Shown here one piece after another: positions 1-12,278 of a DNA stretch of 64,000 nucleotides. The DNA comes from Macrostomum hystrix (Eukaryota > Platyhelminthes > Macrostomidae). The stretch is taken from assembly GCA_950097015.1 (NCBI GenBank), contig CATNEN010000005.1, positions 5,943,501 to 6,007,500 of the forward strand, read 5' to 3'. Position numbers and translations under genes: made by a program. The notes beneath the pieces were generated by a model. The model saw only the letters and a list, made by a program, of their open reading frames with translations. It was not told the origin of the DNA and ran no database searches. Position 1 is the first letter of the stretch, and each line of letters begins with the position of its first letter.

Positions 1-1624
1 TAATCTGTGGATTAAGGGATAATCTCTGGATTGAGGGGATAATCTGTTGATTGAGGGGATAATCTGTGGATTGAGGGTATAATCTGTGGATTGAGGGTAT
101 AATCTGTGGATTGAGGGGATAATCTGTGGATTGAGCGGATATTCTGTGGATTGAGGGGATATTCTGTGGACTGAGGGGATAATCTGTTGATTGAGGGGAT
201 AGTCTGTGGATTGAGGGGATAATCTGTGGATTGAGGGGTTAATCTGTGGATTGAGGGGATAATCTGTGGATTGAGGGGATAATCTGTGGATTGAGGGGTT
301 AATCTGTTGATTGAGGGATAATCTGTAGATTGACGGGATAATCTGTGGATTGAGGGGATAATCTGTTGATTGAGGGGATAATCTGTGGATTGAGCGGATA
401 TTCTGTGGATTGAGAGGATATTCTGTGGATTGAGGGGATAATCTGTGGATTGAGGGGATAATCTGTGGATTGAGAGGATAGTCTGTGGATTGAGGGTATA
501 ATCTGTGGATTGAGGGGATAATCTGTAAATTGAGGGATAATCTGTGGATTGAGGGGATAATCTGTGGATTGAGGGGATAATCTGTGGATTGAGGGGAGAT
601 TCTGTGGATTGAGGGGATAATCTGTGGATTGAGGGGTTAATCTGTTGATTGAGGGTATAATCTGTGGATTGAGGGGATAATCTGTGGATTGAGGGTATAA
701 TCTGTGGATTGAGGGATAATCTGTGGATTGAGGGGATAATCTGTGGATTTAGGGGATAAACTGTGGATTGAGGGGATAATCTGTTGATTGAGGGGATAAT
801 CTGTGGATTGAGGGGATAATCTGTGGATTGAGGGGATAATCTGTGAAATGAGGGGATAATCTGTGAATTGAGGGGATAATCTGTGGATTGAGGGGATAAT
901 CTGTGGATTGATAGGATAATCTGTGGATTGAGGGGATAATCTGTGGATTTAGGGGATAATCTGTGGATTGAGGGGTTAATCTGTGGATTGAGGGATAATC
1001 TGTGGATTGAGGGGATAATCTCTGGATTGAGGGTATAATCTGTGGATTGAGGGGATAATCTCTGGATTGAGGGTATAATCTGTGGATTGAGGGGATAATC
1101 GGTGGATTGAGCGGATATTCTGTGGATTGAGGGCATATTCTGTGGATTGAGGGTATAATCTGTGGATTGAGGGGATAATCTGTGGATTGAGCGGATATTC
1201 TGTGGATTGAGGGGATAATCTGTGGATTGAGGGGATAATCTGTGGATTGAGGGGATAATCTGTTGATTGAGGGGATAATCTGTGGATTAAGGGATAATCT
1301 CTGGATTGAGGGGATAATCTGTTGATTGAGGGGATAATCTGTGGATTGAGGGTATAATCTGTGGATTGAGGGTATAATCTGTGGATTGAGGGGATAATCT
1401 GTGGATTGAGCGGATATTCTGTGGATTGAGGGGATATTCTGTGGACTGAGGGGATAATCTGTTGATTGAGGGGATAGTCTGTGGATTGAGGGGATAATCT
1501 GTGGATTGAGGGGTTAATCTGTGGATTGAGGGGATAATCTGTGGATTGAGGGGATAATCTGTGGATTGAGGGGTTAATCTGTTGATTGAGGGATAATCTG
1601 TAGATTGACGGGATAATCTGTGGA
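1..1624. repeat. 20 bp minisatellite, about 80 copies
   Basis: Tandem array of a 20 bp unit, GGATAATCTGTGGATTGAGG, with point variants and occasional 19 bp units. It is open in the antisense direction only because 20 bp times 3 gives a stop-free 20-codon cycle. The same family lies at 56870-57975 upstream of gene C, so this is the equivalent part of the unit preceding gene A. A block from the start of the window recurs at about 1276, which shows higher-order structure. It joins the next array directly at about 1624. Confidence 0.95.
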
Positions 1625-4600
1625 GGGTGAGAGGGATGAGAGTGAGGAACTGAGAGGATGAGAGTGAGGAACTGAGAGGATGAGAGTGAGCAACTGAGAG
1701 GATGAGAGTGAGGAACTGAGAAGGATGAGAGTGAGCAACTGAGAGGGATGAGAGTGAGGAACTGAGAGGATGAGAGTGAGGAACTGAGAGGATGAGAGTG
1801 AGCAACTGAGAGGATGAGAGTGAGGATCTGACAGGGATGAGAGTGAGGATCTGAGAGGGATGAAAGTGAGGAACTGAGAGGGATGAAAGTGAGCAACTGA
1901 GAGGATGAGAGTGAGGATCTGAGAGGGATGAGAGTGAGCAACTGAGAGGATGAGAGTGAGGATCTGAGAGGATGAGAGTGAGCAACTGAGAGGGATGAGA
2001 GTGAGGAACTGAGAGGATGAGAGTGAGGAACTGAGAGGGATGAGAGTGAGCAACTGAGAGGGATGAGAGTGAGGAACTGAGAGGGATTAGAGTGAGCAAC
2101 TGAGAGGATGAGAGTGAGGATCTGAGAGGATGAGAGTGAGCAACTGAGAGGGATGAGAGTGAGGAACTGAGAGGATGAGAGTGAGGAACTGAGAGGATGA
2201 GAGTGAGGAACTGAGAGGATGAGAGTGAGCAACTGAGAGGGATGAGAGTGAGGAACTGAGAGGATGAGAGTGAGGAACTGAGAGGATGAGAGTGAGGAAC
2301 TGAGAGGGATGAGAGTGAGCAACTGAGAGGATGAGTGTGAGGAACTGAGAGGGATGAGAGTGAGCAACTGAGAGGGATGAGAGTGAGCAACTGAGAGGAT
2401 GAGAGTGAGCAACTGAGAGGATGAGAGTGAGCAACTGAGAGGATGAGAGTGAGGAACTGAGAGGATGAGAGTGAGGAACTGAGAGGGATGAGAGTGAGCA
2501 ACTGAGAAGGATGAGAGTGAGGAACTGAGAGGATGAGAGTGAGCAACTGAGAGGATGAGAGTGAGGAACTGAGAGGATGAGAGTGAGCAACTGAGAGGGA
2601 TGAGAGTGAGGAACTGAGAGGATGAGAGTGAGGAACTGAGAGGGATGAGAGTGAGGAACTGAGAAGGATGAGAGTGAGCAACTGAGAGGATGAGAGTGAG
2701 GAACTGAGAGGGATGAGAGTGAGGAACTGAGAGGGATGAGAGTGAGGAACTGAGAGGGATGAGAGTGAGGAACTGAGAGGGATGAGAGTGAGGAACTGAG
2801 AGGGATGAGAGTGAGGATCTGAGAGGGATTAGAGTGAGGAACTGAGAGGGATGAGAGTGAGGAACTGAGAGGGATGAGAGTGAGCAACTGAGAGGGATGA
2901 GAGTGAGCAACTGAGAGGATGAGAGTGAGCAACTGAGAGGATGAGAGTGAGCAACTGAGAGGATGAGAGTGAGGAACTGAGAGGATGAGAGTGAGGAACT
3001 GAGAGGGATGAGAGTGAGCAACTGAGAGGGATGAGAGTGAGGAACTGAGAGGGATGAGAGTGAGGAACTGAGAAGGATGAGAGTGAGCAACTGAGAGGGA
3101 TGAGAGTGAGGAACTGAGAGGATGAGAGTGAGGAACTGAGAGGGATGAGAGTGAGGAACTGAGAGGATGAGAGTGAGCAACTGAGAGGATGAGAGTGAGG
3201 AACTGAGAGGGATTAGAGTGAGGAACTGAGAGGGATTAGAGTGAGCAACTGAGAGGATGTGAGTGAGGATCTGAGAGGATGAGAGTGAGCAACTGAGAGG
3301 GATGAGAGTGAGGAACTGAGAGGATGAGAGTGAGCAACTGAGAGGATGAGAGTGAGGATCTGAGAGGATGAGAGTGAGCAACTGAGAGGGATGAGAGTGA
3401 GGAACTGAGAGGATGAGAGTGAGGAACTGAGAGGATGAGAGTGAGCAACTGAGAGGGATGAGAGTGAGGAACTGAGAGGATGAGAGTGAGGAACTGAGAG
3501 GATGAGAGTGAGCAACTGAGAGGATGAGAGTGAGGAACTGAGAAGGATGAGAGTGAGCAACTGAGAGGGATGAGAGTGAGGAACTGAGAGGATGAGAGTG
3601 AGGAACTGAGAGGGATGAGAGTGAGCAACTGAGAGGATGAGAGTGAGGATCTGACAGGGATGAGAGTGAGGATCTGAGAGGGATGAAAGTGAGGAACTGA
3701 GAGGGATGAAAGTGAGCAACTGAGAGGATGAGAGTGAGGATCTGAGAGGGATGAGAGTGAGCAACTGAGAGGGATGAGAGTGAGCAACTGAGAGGATGAG
3801 AGTGAGGATCTGAGAGGATGAGAGTGAGGAACTGAGAGGGATGAAAGTGAGCAACTGAGAGGATGAGAGTGAGGATCTGAGAGGGATGAGAGTGAGCAAC
3901 TGAGAGGGATGAGAGTGAGCAACTGAGAGGGATGAGAGTGAGCAACTGAGAGGATGAGAGTGAGCAACTGAGAGGGATGAGAGTGAGCAACTGAGAGGGA
4001 TGAGAGTGAGGAACTGAGAGGGATGAGAGTGAGCAACTGAGAGGATGAGAGTGAGGATCTGAGAGGGATGAGAGTGAGCAACTGAGAGGGATGAGAGTGA
4101 GCAACTGAGAGGATGAGAGTGAGGATCTGAGAGGATGAGAGTGAGGAACTGAGAGGGATGAGAGTGAGGAACTGAGAGGGATGAGAGTGAGGAACTGAGA
4201 GGATGAGAGTGAGGAACTGAGAGGGATGAGAGTGAGGAACTGAGAGGGATGAGAGTGAGGATCTGAGAGGGATGAGAGTGAGCAACTGAGAGGGATGAGA
4301 GTGAGCAACTGAGAGGATGAGAGTGAGCAACTGAGAGGGATGAGAGTGAGCAACTGAGAGGGATGAGAGTGAGCAACTGAGAGGATGAGAGTGAGCAACT
4401 GAGAGGGATGAGAGTGAGCAACTGAGAGGGATGAGAGTGAGCAACTGAGAGGGATGAGAGTGAGCAACTGAGAGGATGAGAGTGAGGAACTGAGAGGGAT
4501 GAGAGTGAGGAACTGAGAAGGATGAGAGTGAGGAACTGAGAGGGATGAGAGTGAGGAACTGAGAGGGATGAGAGTGAGGAACTGAGAGGGATGAGAGTGA

Positions 4601-7600
4601 GGAACTGAGAGGGATGAGAGTGAGGATCTGAGAAGGATGAGAGTGAGGAACTGAGAGGGATGAGAGGGAGCAACTGAGAAGGATGAGAGTGAGGAACTGA
4701 GAAGGATGAGATTGAGGAACTGAGAGGGATGAGAGTGAGGAACTGAGAGGGATGAGAGTGAGGAACTGAGAGGGATGAGAGTGAGGAACTGAGAAGGATG
4801 AGAGTGAGCAACTGAGAGGGATGAGAGTGAGGAACTGAGAGGGATGAGAGTGAGCAACTGAGAAGGATGAGAATGAGGAACTGAGAAGGATGAGAGTGAG
4901 GAACTGAGAGGATGAGAGTGAGGAACTGAGAGGGATGAGAGTGAGGAACTGATAAGGATGAGAGTGAGGAACTGAGAGGGATGAGAGTGAGGAACTAAGA
5001 GGGATGAGAGTGAGGATCTGAGAGGGATGAGAGTGAGGAACTGAGAAGGATGAGAGTGAGGAACAGAGAGGGATGAGAGTGAGGAACTGAGAGGGATGAG
5101 AGTGAGGAACTGAGAAGGATGAGAGTGAGGAACTGAGAGGGATGAGAGTGAGCAACTGAGAAGGATGAGAGTGAGGAACTGAGAGGGATGAGAGTGAGGA
5201 ACTGAGAGGGATGAGAGTGAGGAACTGAGAGGGATGAGAGTGAGGATCTGAGAGGGATGAGAGTGAGCAACTGAGAGGGATGAGAGTGAGGAACTGAGAG
5301 GGATGAGAGTGAGCAACTGAGAAGGATGAGAATGAGGAACTGAGAAGGATGAGAGTGAGGAACTGAGAGGATGAGAGTGAGGAACTGAGAGGGATGAGAG
5401 TGAGGAACTGAGAAGGATGAGAGTGAGGAACTGAGAGGGATGAGAGTGAGGAACTGAGAGGGATGAGAGTGAGGATCTGAGAGGGATGAGAGTGAGCAAC
5501 TGAGAGGGATGAGAGTGAGCAACTGAGAGGATGAGAGTGAGGAACTGAGAGGGATGAGAGTGAGGAACTGAGAAGGATGAGAGTGAGGAACTGAGAGGGA
5601 TGAGAGTGAGGATCTGAGAGGGATGAGAGTGAGGAACTGAGAAGGATGAGAGTGAGGAACAGAGAGGGATGAGAGTGAGGAACTGAGAGGGATGAGAGTG
5701 AGGATCTGAGAGGGATGAGAGTGAGCAACTGAGAGGGATGAGAGGGAGCAACTGAGAAGGATGAGAGTGAGGAACTGAGAGGGATGAGAGTGAGGAACTG
5801 AGAGGGATGAGAGTGAGGAACTCAGAGGGATGAGAGTGAGGAACTCAGAGGGATGAGAGTGAGGAACTCAGAGGGATGAGAGTGAGGAACTGAGAGGGAT
5901 GAGAGTAAGGAACTGAGAGGGATTAGAGTAAGGAACTCAGAGGGATGAGAGTGAGGAACTGAGAGGGATGAGAGTGAGGAACTCAGAGGGATGAGAGTGA
6001 GGAACTGAGAGGGATGAGAGTGAGGAACTGAGAGGATGAGAGTGAGGAACTGAGAGGGATGAGAGTGAGGAACTGAGAGGGATGAGAGTGAGGAACTGAG
6101 AGGGATGAGAGTGAGGAACTGAGAGGGATGAGAGTGAGGAACTGAGAGGGATGAGAGTGAGGATCTGAGAAGGATGAGAGTGAGGAACTGAGAGGGATGA
6201 GAGTGAGGAACTGAGAGGGATGAGAGTGAGGAACTGAGAAGGATGAGATTGAGGAACTGAGAGGGATGAGAGTGAGGAACTGAGAGGGATGAGAGTGAGG
6301 AACTGAGAGGGATGAGAGTGAGGAACTGAGAAGGATGAGAGTGAGCAACTGAGAGGGATGAGAGTGAGGAACTGAGAGGGATGAGAGTGAGCAACTGAGA
6401 AGGATGAGAGTGAGGAACTGAGAAGGATGAGAGTGAGGAACTGAGAGGATGAGAGTGAGGAACTGAGAGGGATGAGAGTGAGGAACTGAGAAGGATGAGA
6501 GTGAGGAACTGAGAGGGATGAGAGTGAGGATCTGAGAAGGATGAGAGTGAGGAACTGAGAGGGATGAGAGTGAGGAACTGAGAGGGATGAGAGGGAGCAA
6601 CTGAGAAGGATGAGATTGAGGAACTGAGAGGGATGAGAGTGAGGAACTGAGAGGGATGAGAGTGAGGAACTGAGAGGGATGAGAGTGAGGAACTGAGAAG
6701 GATGAGAGTGAGCAACTGAGAGGGATGAGAGTGAGGAACTGAGAGGGATGAGAGTGAGGAACTGAGAGGGATGAGAGTGAGGAACTGAGAGGATGAGAGT
6801 GAGGAACTGAGAGGGATGAGAGTGAGGAACTGAGAGGGATGAGAGTGAGGAACTGAGAAGGATGAGAGTGAGGAACAGAGAGGGATGAGAGTGAGGAACT
6901 GAGAGGGATGAGAGTGAGGAACTGAGAAGGATGAGAGTGAGGAACTGAGAGGGATGAGAGGGAGCAACTGAGAAGGATGAGAGTGAGGAACTGAGAGGGA
7001 TGAGAGTGAGGAACTGAGAGGGATGAGAGTGAGGAACTCAGAGGGATGAGAGTGAGGAACTCAGAGGGATGAGAGTGAGGAACTCAGAGGGATGAGAGTG
7101 AGGAACTGAGAGGGATGAGAGTAAGGAACTGAGAGGGATTAGAGTAAGGAACTCAGAGGGATGAGAGTGAGGAACTGAGAGGGATGAGAGTGAGGAACTC
7201 AGAGGGATGAGAGTGAGGAACTGAGAGGGATGAGAGTGAGGAACTGAGAGGATGAGAGTGAGGAACTGAGAAGGATGAGAGTGAGGAACAGAGAGGGATG
7301 AGAGTGAGGAACTGAGAGGGATGAGAGTGAGGAACTGAGAAGGATGAGAGTGAGGAACTGAGAGGGATGAGAGGGAGCAACTGAGAAGGATGAGAGTGAG
7401 GAACTGAGAGGGATGAGAGTGAGGAACTGAGAGGGATGAGAGTGAGGAACTCAGAGGGATGAGAGTGAGGAACTCAGAGGGATGAGAGTGAGGAACTGAG
7501 AGGGATGAGAGTAAGGAACTGAGAGGGATTAGAGTAAGGAACTCAGAGGGATGAGAGTGAGGAACTGAGAGGGATGAGAGTGAGGAACTGAGAGGGATGA

Positions 7601-10600
7601 GAGTGAGGAACTGAGAGGGATGAGAGTGAGGAACTGAGAGGGATGAGAGTGAGGAACTGAGAGGGATGAGAGTGAGGAACTGAGAGGGATGAGAGTGAGG
7701 AACTGAGAGGGATGAGAGTGAGGATCTGAGAAGGATGAGAGTGAGGAACTGAGAGGGATGAGAGTGAGGAACTGAGAGGGATGAGAGTGAGGAACTGAGA
7801 AGGATGAGATTGAGGAACTGAGAGGGATGAGAGTGAGGAACTGAGAGGGATGAGAGTGAGGAACTGAGAGGGATGAGAGTGAGGAACTGAGAAGGATGAG
7901 AGTGAGCAACTGAGAGGGATGAGAGTGAGGAACTGAGAGGGATGAGAGTGAGCAACTGAGAAGGATGAGAATGAGGAACTGAGAAGGATGAGAGTGAGGA
8001 ACTGAGAGGATGAGAGTGAGGAACTGAGAGGGATGAGAGTGAGGAACTGAGAAGGATGAGAGTGAGGAACTGAGAGGGATGAGAGTGAGGAACTGAGAGG
8101 GATGAGAGTGAGGATCTGAGAGGGATGAGAGTGAGGAACTGAGAAGGATGAGAGTGAGGAACAGAGAGGGATGAGAGTGAGGAACTGAGAGGGATGAGAG
8201 TGAGGAACTGAGAAGGATGAGAGTGAGGAACTGAGAGGGATGAGAGTGAGCAACTGAGAAGGATGAGAGTGAGGAACTGAGAGGGATGAGAGTGAGGAAC
8301 TGAGAGGGATGAGAGTGAGGAACTGAGAGGGATGAGAGTGAGGATCTGAGAGGGATGAGAGTGAGCAACTGAGAGGGATGAGAGTGAGCAACTGAGAGGA
8401 TGAGAGTGAGCAACTGAGAGGGATGAGAGTGAGCAACTGAGAGGGATGAGAGTGAGCAACTGAGAGGATGAGAGTGAGCAACTGAGAGGGATGAGAGTGA
8501 GCAACTGAGAGGGATGAGAGTGAGCAACTGAGAGGATGAGAGTGAGGAACTGAGAGGGATGAGAGTGAGGAACTGAGAAGGATGAGAGTGAGGAACTGAG
8601 AGGGATGAGAGTGAGGATCTGAGAGGGATGAGAGTGAGGAACTGAGAAGGATGAGAGTGAGGAACAGAGAGGGATGAGAGTGAGGAACTGAGAGGGATGA
8701 GAGTGAGGAACTGAGAAGGATGAGAGTGAGGAACTGAGAGGGATGAGAGGGAGCAACTGAGAAGGATGAGAGTGAGGAACTGAGAGGGATGAGAGTGAGG
8801 AACTGAGAGGGATGAGAGTGAGGAACTCAGAGGGATGAGAGTGAGGAACTCAGAGGGATGAGAGTGAGGAACTGAGAGGGATGAGAGTAAGGAACTGAGA
8901 GGGATTAGAGTAAGGAACTCAGAGGGATGAGAGTGAGGAACTGAGAGGGATGAGAGTGAGGAACTGAGAGGGATGAGAGTGAGGAACTGAGAGGGATGAG
9001 AGTGAGGAACTGAGAGGGATGAGAGTGAGGAACTGAGAGGGATGAGAGTGAGGATCTGAGAAGGATGAGAGTGAGGAACTGAGAGGGATGAGAGTGAGGA
9101 ACTGAGAGGGATGAGAGTGAGGAACTGAGAAGGATGAGATTGAGGAACTGAGAGGGATGAGAGTGAGGAACTGAGAGGGATGAGAGTGAGGAACTGAGAG
9201 GGATGAGAGTGAGGAACTGAGAAGGATGAGAGTGAGCAACTGAGAGGGATGAGAGTGAGGAACTGAGAGGGATGAGAGTGAGGAACTGAGAGGGATGAGA
9301 GTGAGGAACTGAGAAGGATGAGAGTGAGCAACTGAGAGGGATGAGAGTGAGGAACTGAGAGGGATGAGAGTGAGCAACTGAGAAGGATGAGAATGAGGAA
9401 CTGAGAAGGATGAGAGTGAGGAACTGAGAGGATGAGAGTGAGGAACTGAGAGGGATGAGAGTGAGGAACTGAGAAGGATGAGAGTGAGGAACTGAGAGGG
9501 ATGAGAGTGAGGAACTGAGAGGGATGAGAGTGAGGATCTGAGAGGGATGAGAGTGAGGAACTGAGAAGGATGAGAGTGAGGAACAGAGAGGGATGAGAGT
9601 GAGGAACTGAGAGGGATGAGAGTGAGGAACTGAGAAGGATGAGAGTGAGGAACTGAGAGGGATGAGAGTGAGCAACTGAGAAGGATGAGAGTGAGGAACT
9701 GAGAGGGATGAGAGTGAGGAACTGAGAGGGATGAGAGTGAGGAACTGAGAGGGATGAGAGTGAGGATCTGAGAGGGATGAGAGTGAGCAACTGAGAGGGA
9801 TGAGAGTGAGCAACTGAGAGGATGAGAGTGAGCAACTGAGAGGGATGAGAGTGAGCAACTGAGAGGGATGAGAGTGAGCAACTGAGAGGATGAGAGTGAG
9901 CAACTGAGAGGGATGAGAGTGAGCAACTGAGAGGGATGAGAGTGAGCAACTGAGAGGATGAGAGTGAGGAACTGAGAGGGATGAGAGTGAGGAACTGAGA
10001 AGGATGAGAGTGAGGAACTGAGAGGGATGAGAGTGAGGATCTGAGAGGGATGAGAGTGAGGAACTGAGAAGGATGAGAGTGAGGAACAGAGAGGGATGAG
10101 AGTGAGGAACTGAGAGGGATGAGAGTGAGGAACTGAGAAGGATGAGAGTGAGGAACTGAGAGGGATGAGAGGGAGCAACTGAGAAGGATGAGAGTGAGGA
10201 ACTGAGAGGGATGAGAGTGAGGAACTGAGAGGGATGAGAGTGAGGAACTCAGAGGGATGAGAGTGAGGAACTCAGAGGGATGAGAGTGAGGAACTCAGAG
10301 GGATGAGAGTGAGGAACTGAGAGGGATGAGAGTAAGGAACTGAGAGGGATTAGAGTAAGGAACTCAGAGGGATGAGAGTGAGGAACTGAGAGGGATGAGA
10401 GTGAGGAACTCAGAGGGATGAGAGTGAGGAACTGAGAGGGATGAGAGTGAGGAACTGAGAGGATGAGAGTGAGGAACTGAGAGGGATGAGAGTGAGGAAC
10501 TGAGAGGGATGAGAGTGAGGAACTGAGAGGGATGAGAGTGAGGAACTGAGAGGGATGAGAGTGAGGAACTGAGAGGGATGAGAGTGAGGATCTGAGAAGG

Positions 10601-11690
10601 ATGAGAGTGAGGAACTGAGAGGGATGAGAGTGAGGAACTGAGAGGGATGAGAGTGAGGAACTGAGAAGGATGAGATTGAGGAACTGAGAGGGATGAGAGT
10701 GAGGAACTGAGAGGGATGAGAGTGAGGAACTGAGAGGGATGAGAGTGAGGAACTGAGAAGGATGAGAGTGAGCAACTGAGAGGGATGAGAGTGAGGAACT
10801 GAGAGGGATGAGAGTGAGCAACTGAGAAGGATGAGAGTGAGGAACTGAGAAGGATGAGAGTGAGGAACTGAGAGGATGAGAGTGAGGAACTGAGAGGGAT
10901 GAGAGTGAGGAACTGAGAAGGATGAGAGTGAGGAACTGAGAGGGATGAGAGTGAGGAACTGAGAGGGATGAGAGTGAGGATCTGAGAGGGATGAGAGTGA
11001 GGAACTGAGAAGGATGAGAGTGAGGAACAGAGAGGGATGAGAGTGAGGAACTGAGAGGGATGAGAGTGAGGAACTGAGAAGGATGAGAGTGAGGAACTGA
11101 GAGGGATGAGAGTGAGCAACTGAGAAGGATGAGAGTGAGGAACTGAGAGGGATGAGAGTGAGGAACTGAGAGGGATGAGAGTGAGGAACTCAGAGGGATG
11201 AGAGTGAGGAACTCAGAGGGATGAGAGTGAGGAACTCAGAGGGATGAGAGTGAGGAACTGAGAGGGATGAGAGTAAGGAACTGAGAGGGATGAGAGTGAG
11301 GAACTCAGAGGGATGAGAGTGAGGAACTGAGAGGGATGAGAGTGAGGAACTCAGAGGGATGAGAGTGAGGAACTCAGAGGGATGAGAGTGAGGAACTGAG
11401 AGGGATTAGAGTGAGGAACTCAGAGGGATTAGAGTGAGGAACTGAGAGGGATTAGAGTGAGGAACTGAGAGGGATTAGAGTGAGGAACTCAGAGGGATTA
11501 GAGTGAGGAACTGAGAGGGATGAGAGTGAGGAACTGAGAGGGATTAGAGTGAGGAACTCAGAGGGATTAGAGTGAGGAACTGAGAGGGATTAGAGTGAGG
11601 AACTGAGAGGGATTAGAGTGAGGAACAGAGAGGGATGAGAGTGAGGAACCGAGAGGACATTGGAGTGAGGAACAGAGAGGATGATGTGAG
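1625..11690. repeat. GA-rich 22-23 bp minisatellite, about 440 copies
   Basis: About 10 kb of a 22/23 bp unit with core GATGAGAGTGAGGAACTGAG. Variants are GAGCAAC, GAGGATC, GAACTCAG, GATTAG and AAGGATG. The first third mixes 22 and 23 bp units; from about 4480 nearly all are 23 bp. The + strand is roughly 80% purine. Variant order repeats in blocks of about 1.4 kb. The 3' edge (GACATTGGAGTGAGG, then GATGTGAGGTGGAG) is the same as at the end of the short array upstream of gene C (59830). Long antisense frames here are repeat artefacts. Confidence 0.95.
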
Positions 11691-12278
11691 GTGGAGAAGT
11701 GGGACTTGGGAACAGGGTTAAAACTTTAGCAAATTTTCTAGATTAGCTATTTCATTTTTCTATTATTATTTATTTTATATATTATTAGCTGTTGCAATGG
11801 TAAAATTATTTAACGAGAAATACATTACTTGTGCACCCAGCAATACGGTGTCAGGCAATAATTGTACCTGACAATTATTTACTCAAAAACTGCACCAATT
11901 TAGGATCTCAATGTTATATTCTAATTTACCATTAAACTCAATAAAAGGTTGATGAGCACAGGCTGGATAGAGGAATAATGATCCAGAATAGGGAGATAGG
12001 GAGAATGCGGAATGGGAAGAGAGGAACGAAAGGAGGAAGTGTGGGAGATTCAATAGCGGGATTAAGAAGGCGATAAGCGGTACACGCATGAATGTGTTCA
12101 TATTTACAATTCTTGTAATTTCAAAACATTTTCATTAATTGCCTTTTTTAATTAACGGTACGTGCAGCAGCATTTCAAGTACACGAATAAGAAATTTATT
12201 GTTTCCAACGTTCTTTTTCTTCAGCCTAAAAAGTCTTCTGAGAAAAATTTCACGGACTAGGAAGAGAAGCAAGGGTTC
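11691..12278 (+). promoter_or_regulatory. 5' flank and 5' leader of gene A
   Basis: AT-rich, non-tandem sequence matching 59831-60450 in front of gene C with few changes. A pyrimidine tract ending in TTCTTTTTCTTCAG puts a 3' splice site at 12223-12224, so a 54 nt leader exon segment (from 12225) would precede the ATG. The upstream exon is not identified; it could be a cis-spliced first exon beyond the arrays or a trans-spliced leader. I see no convincing TATA box. A 72-codon antisense frame overlaps but has no family signature. Confidence 0.6.

Noticed and set aside
12-11119. Many long antisense open frames (up to about 1590 codons) made of PSIHRLSPQ or SLSSLSVPHSHP repeats
   Set aside because: They follow the 20 and 22-23 bp minisatellite periods; no start context, no domain, and all three frames are equally open.
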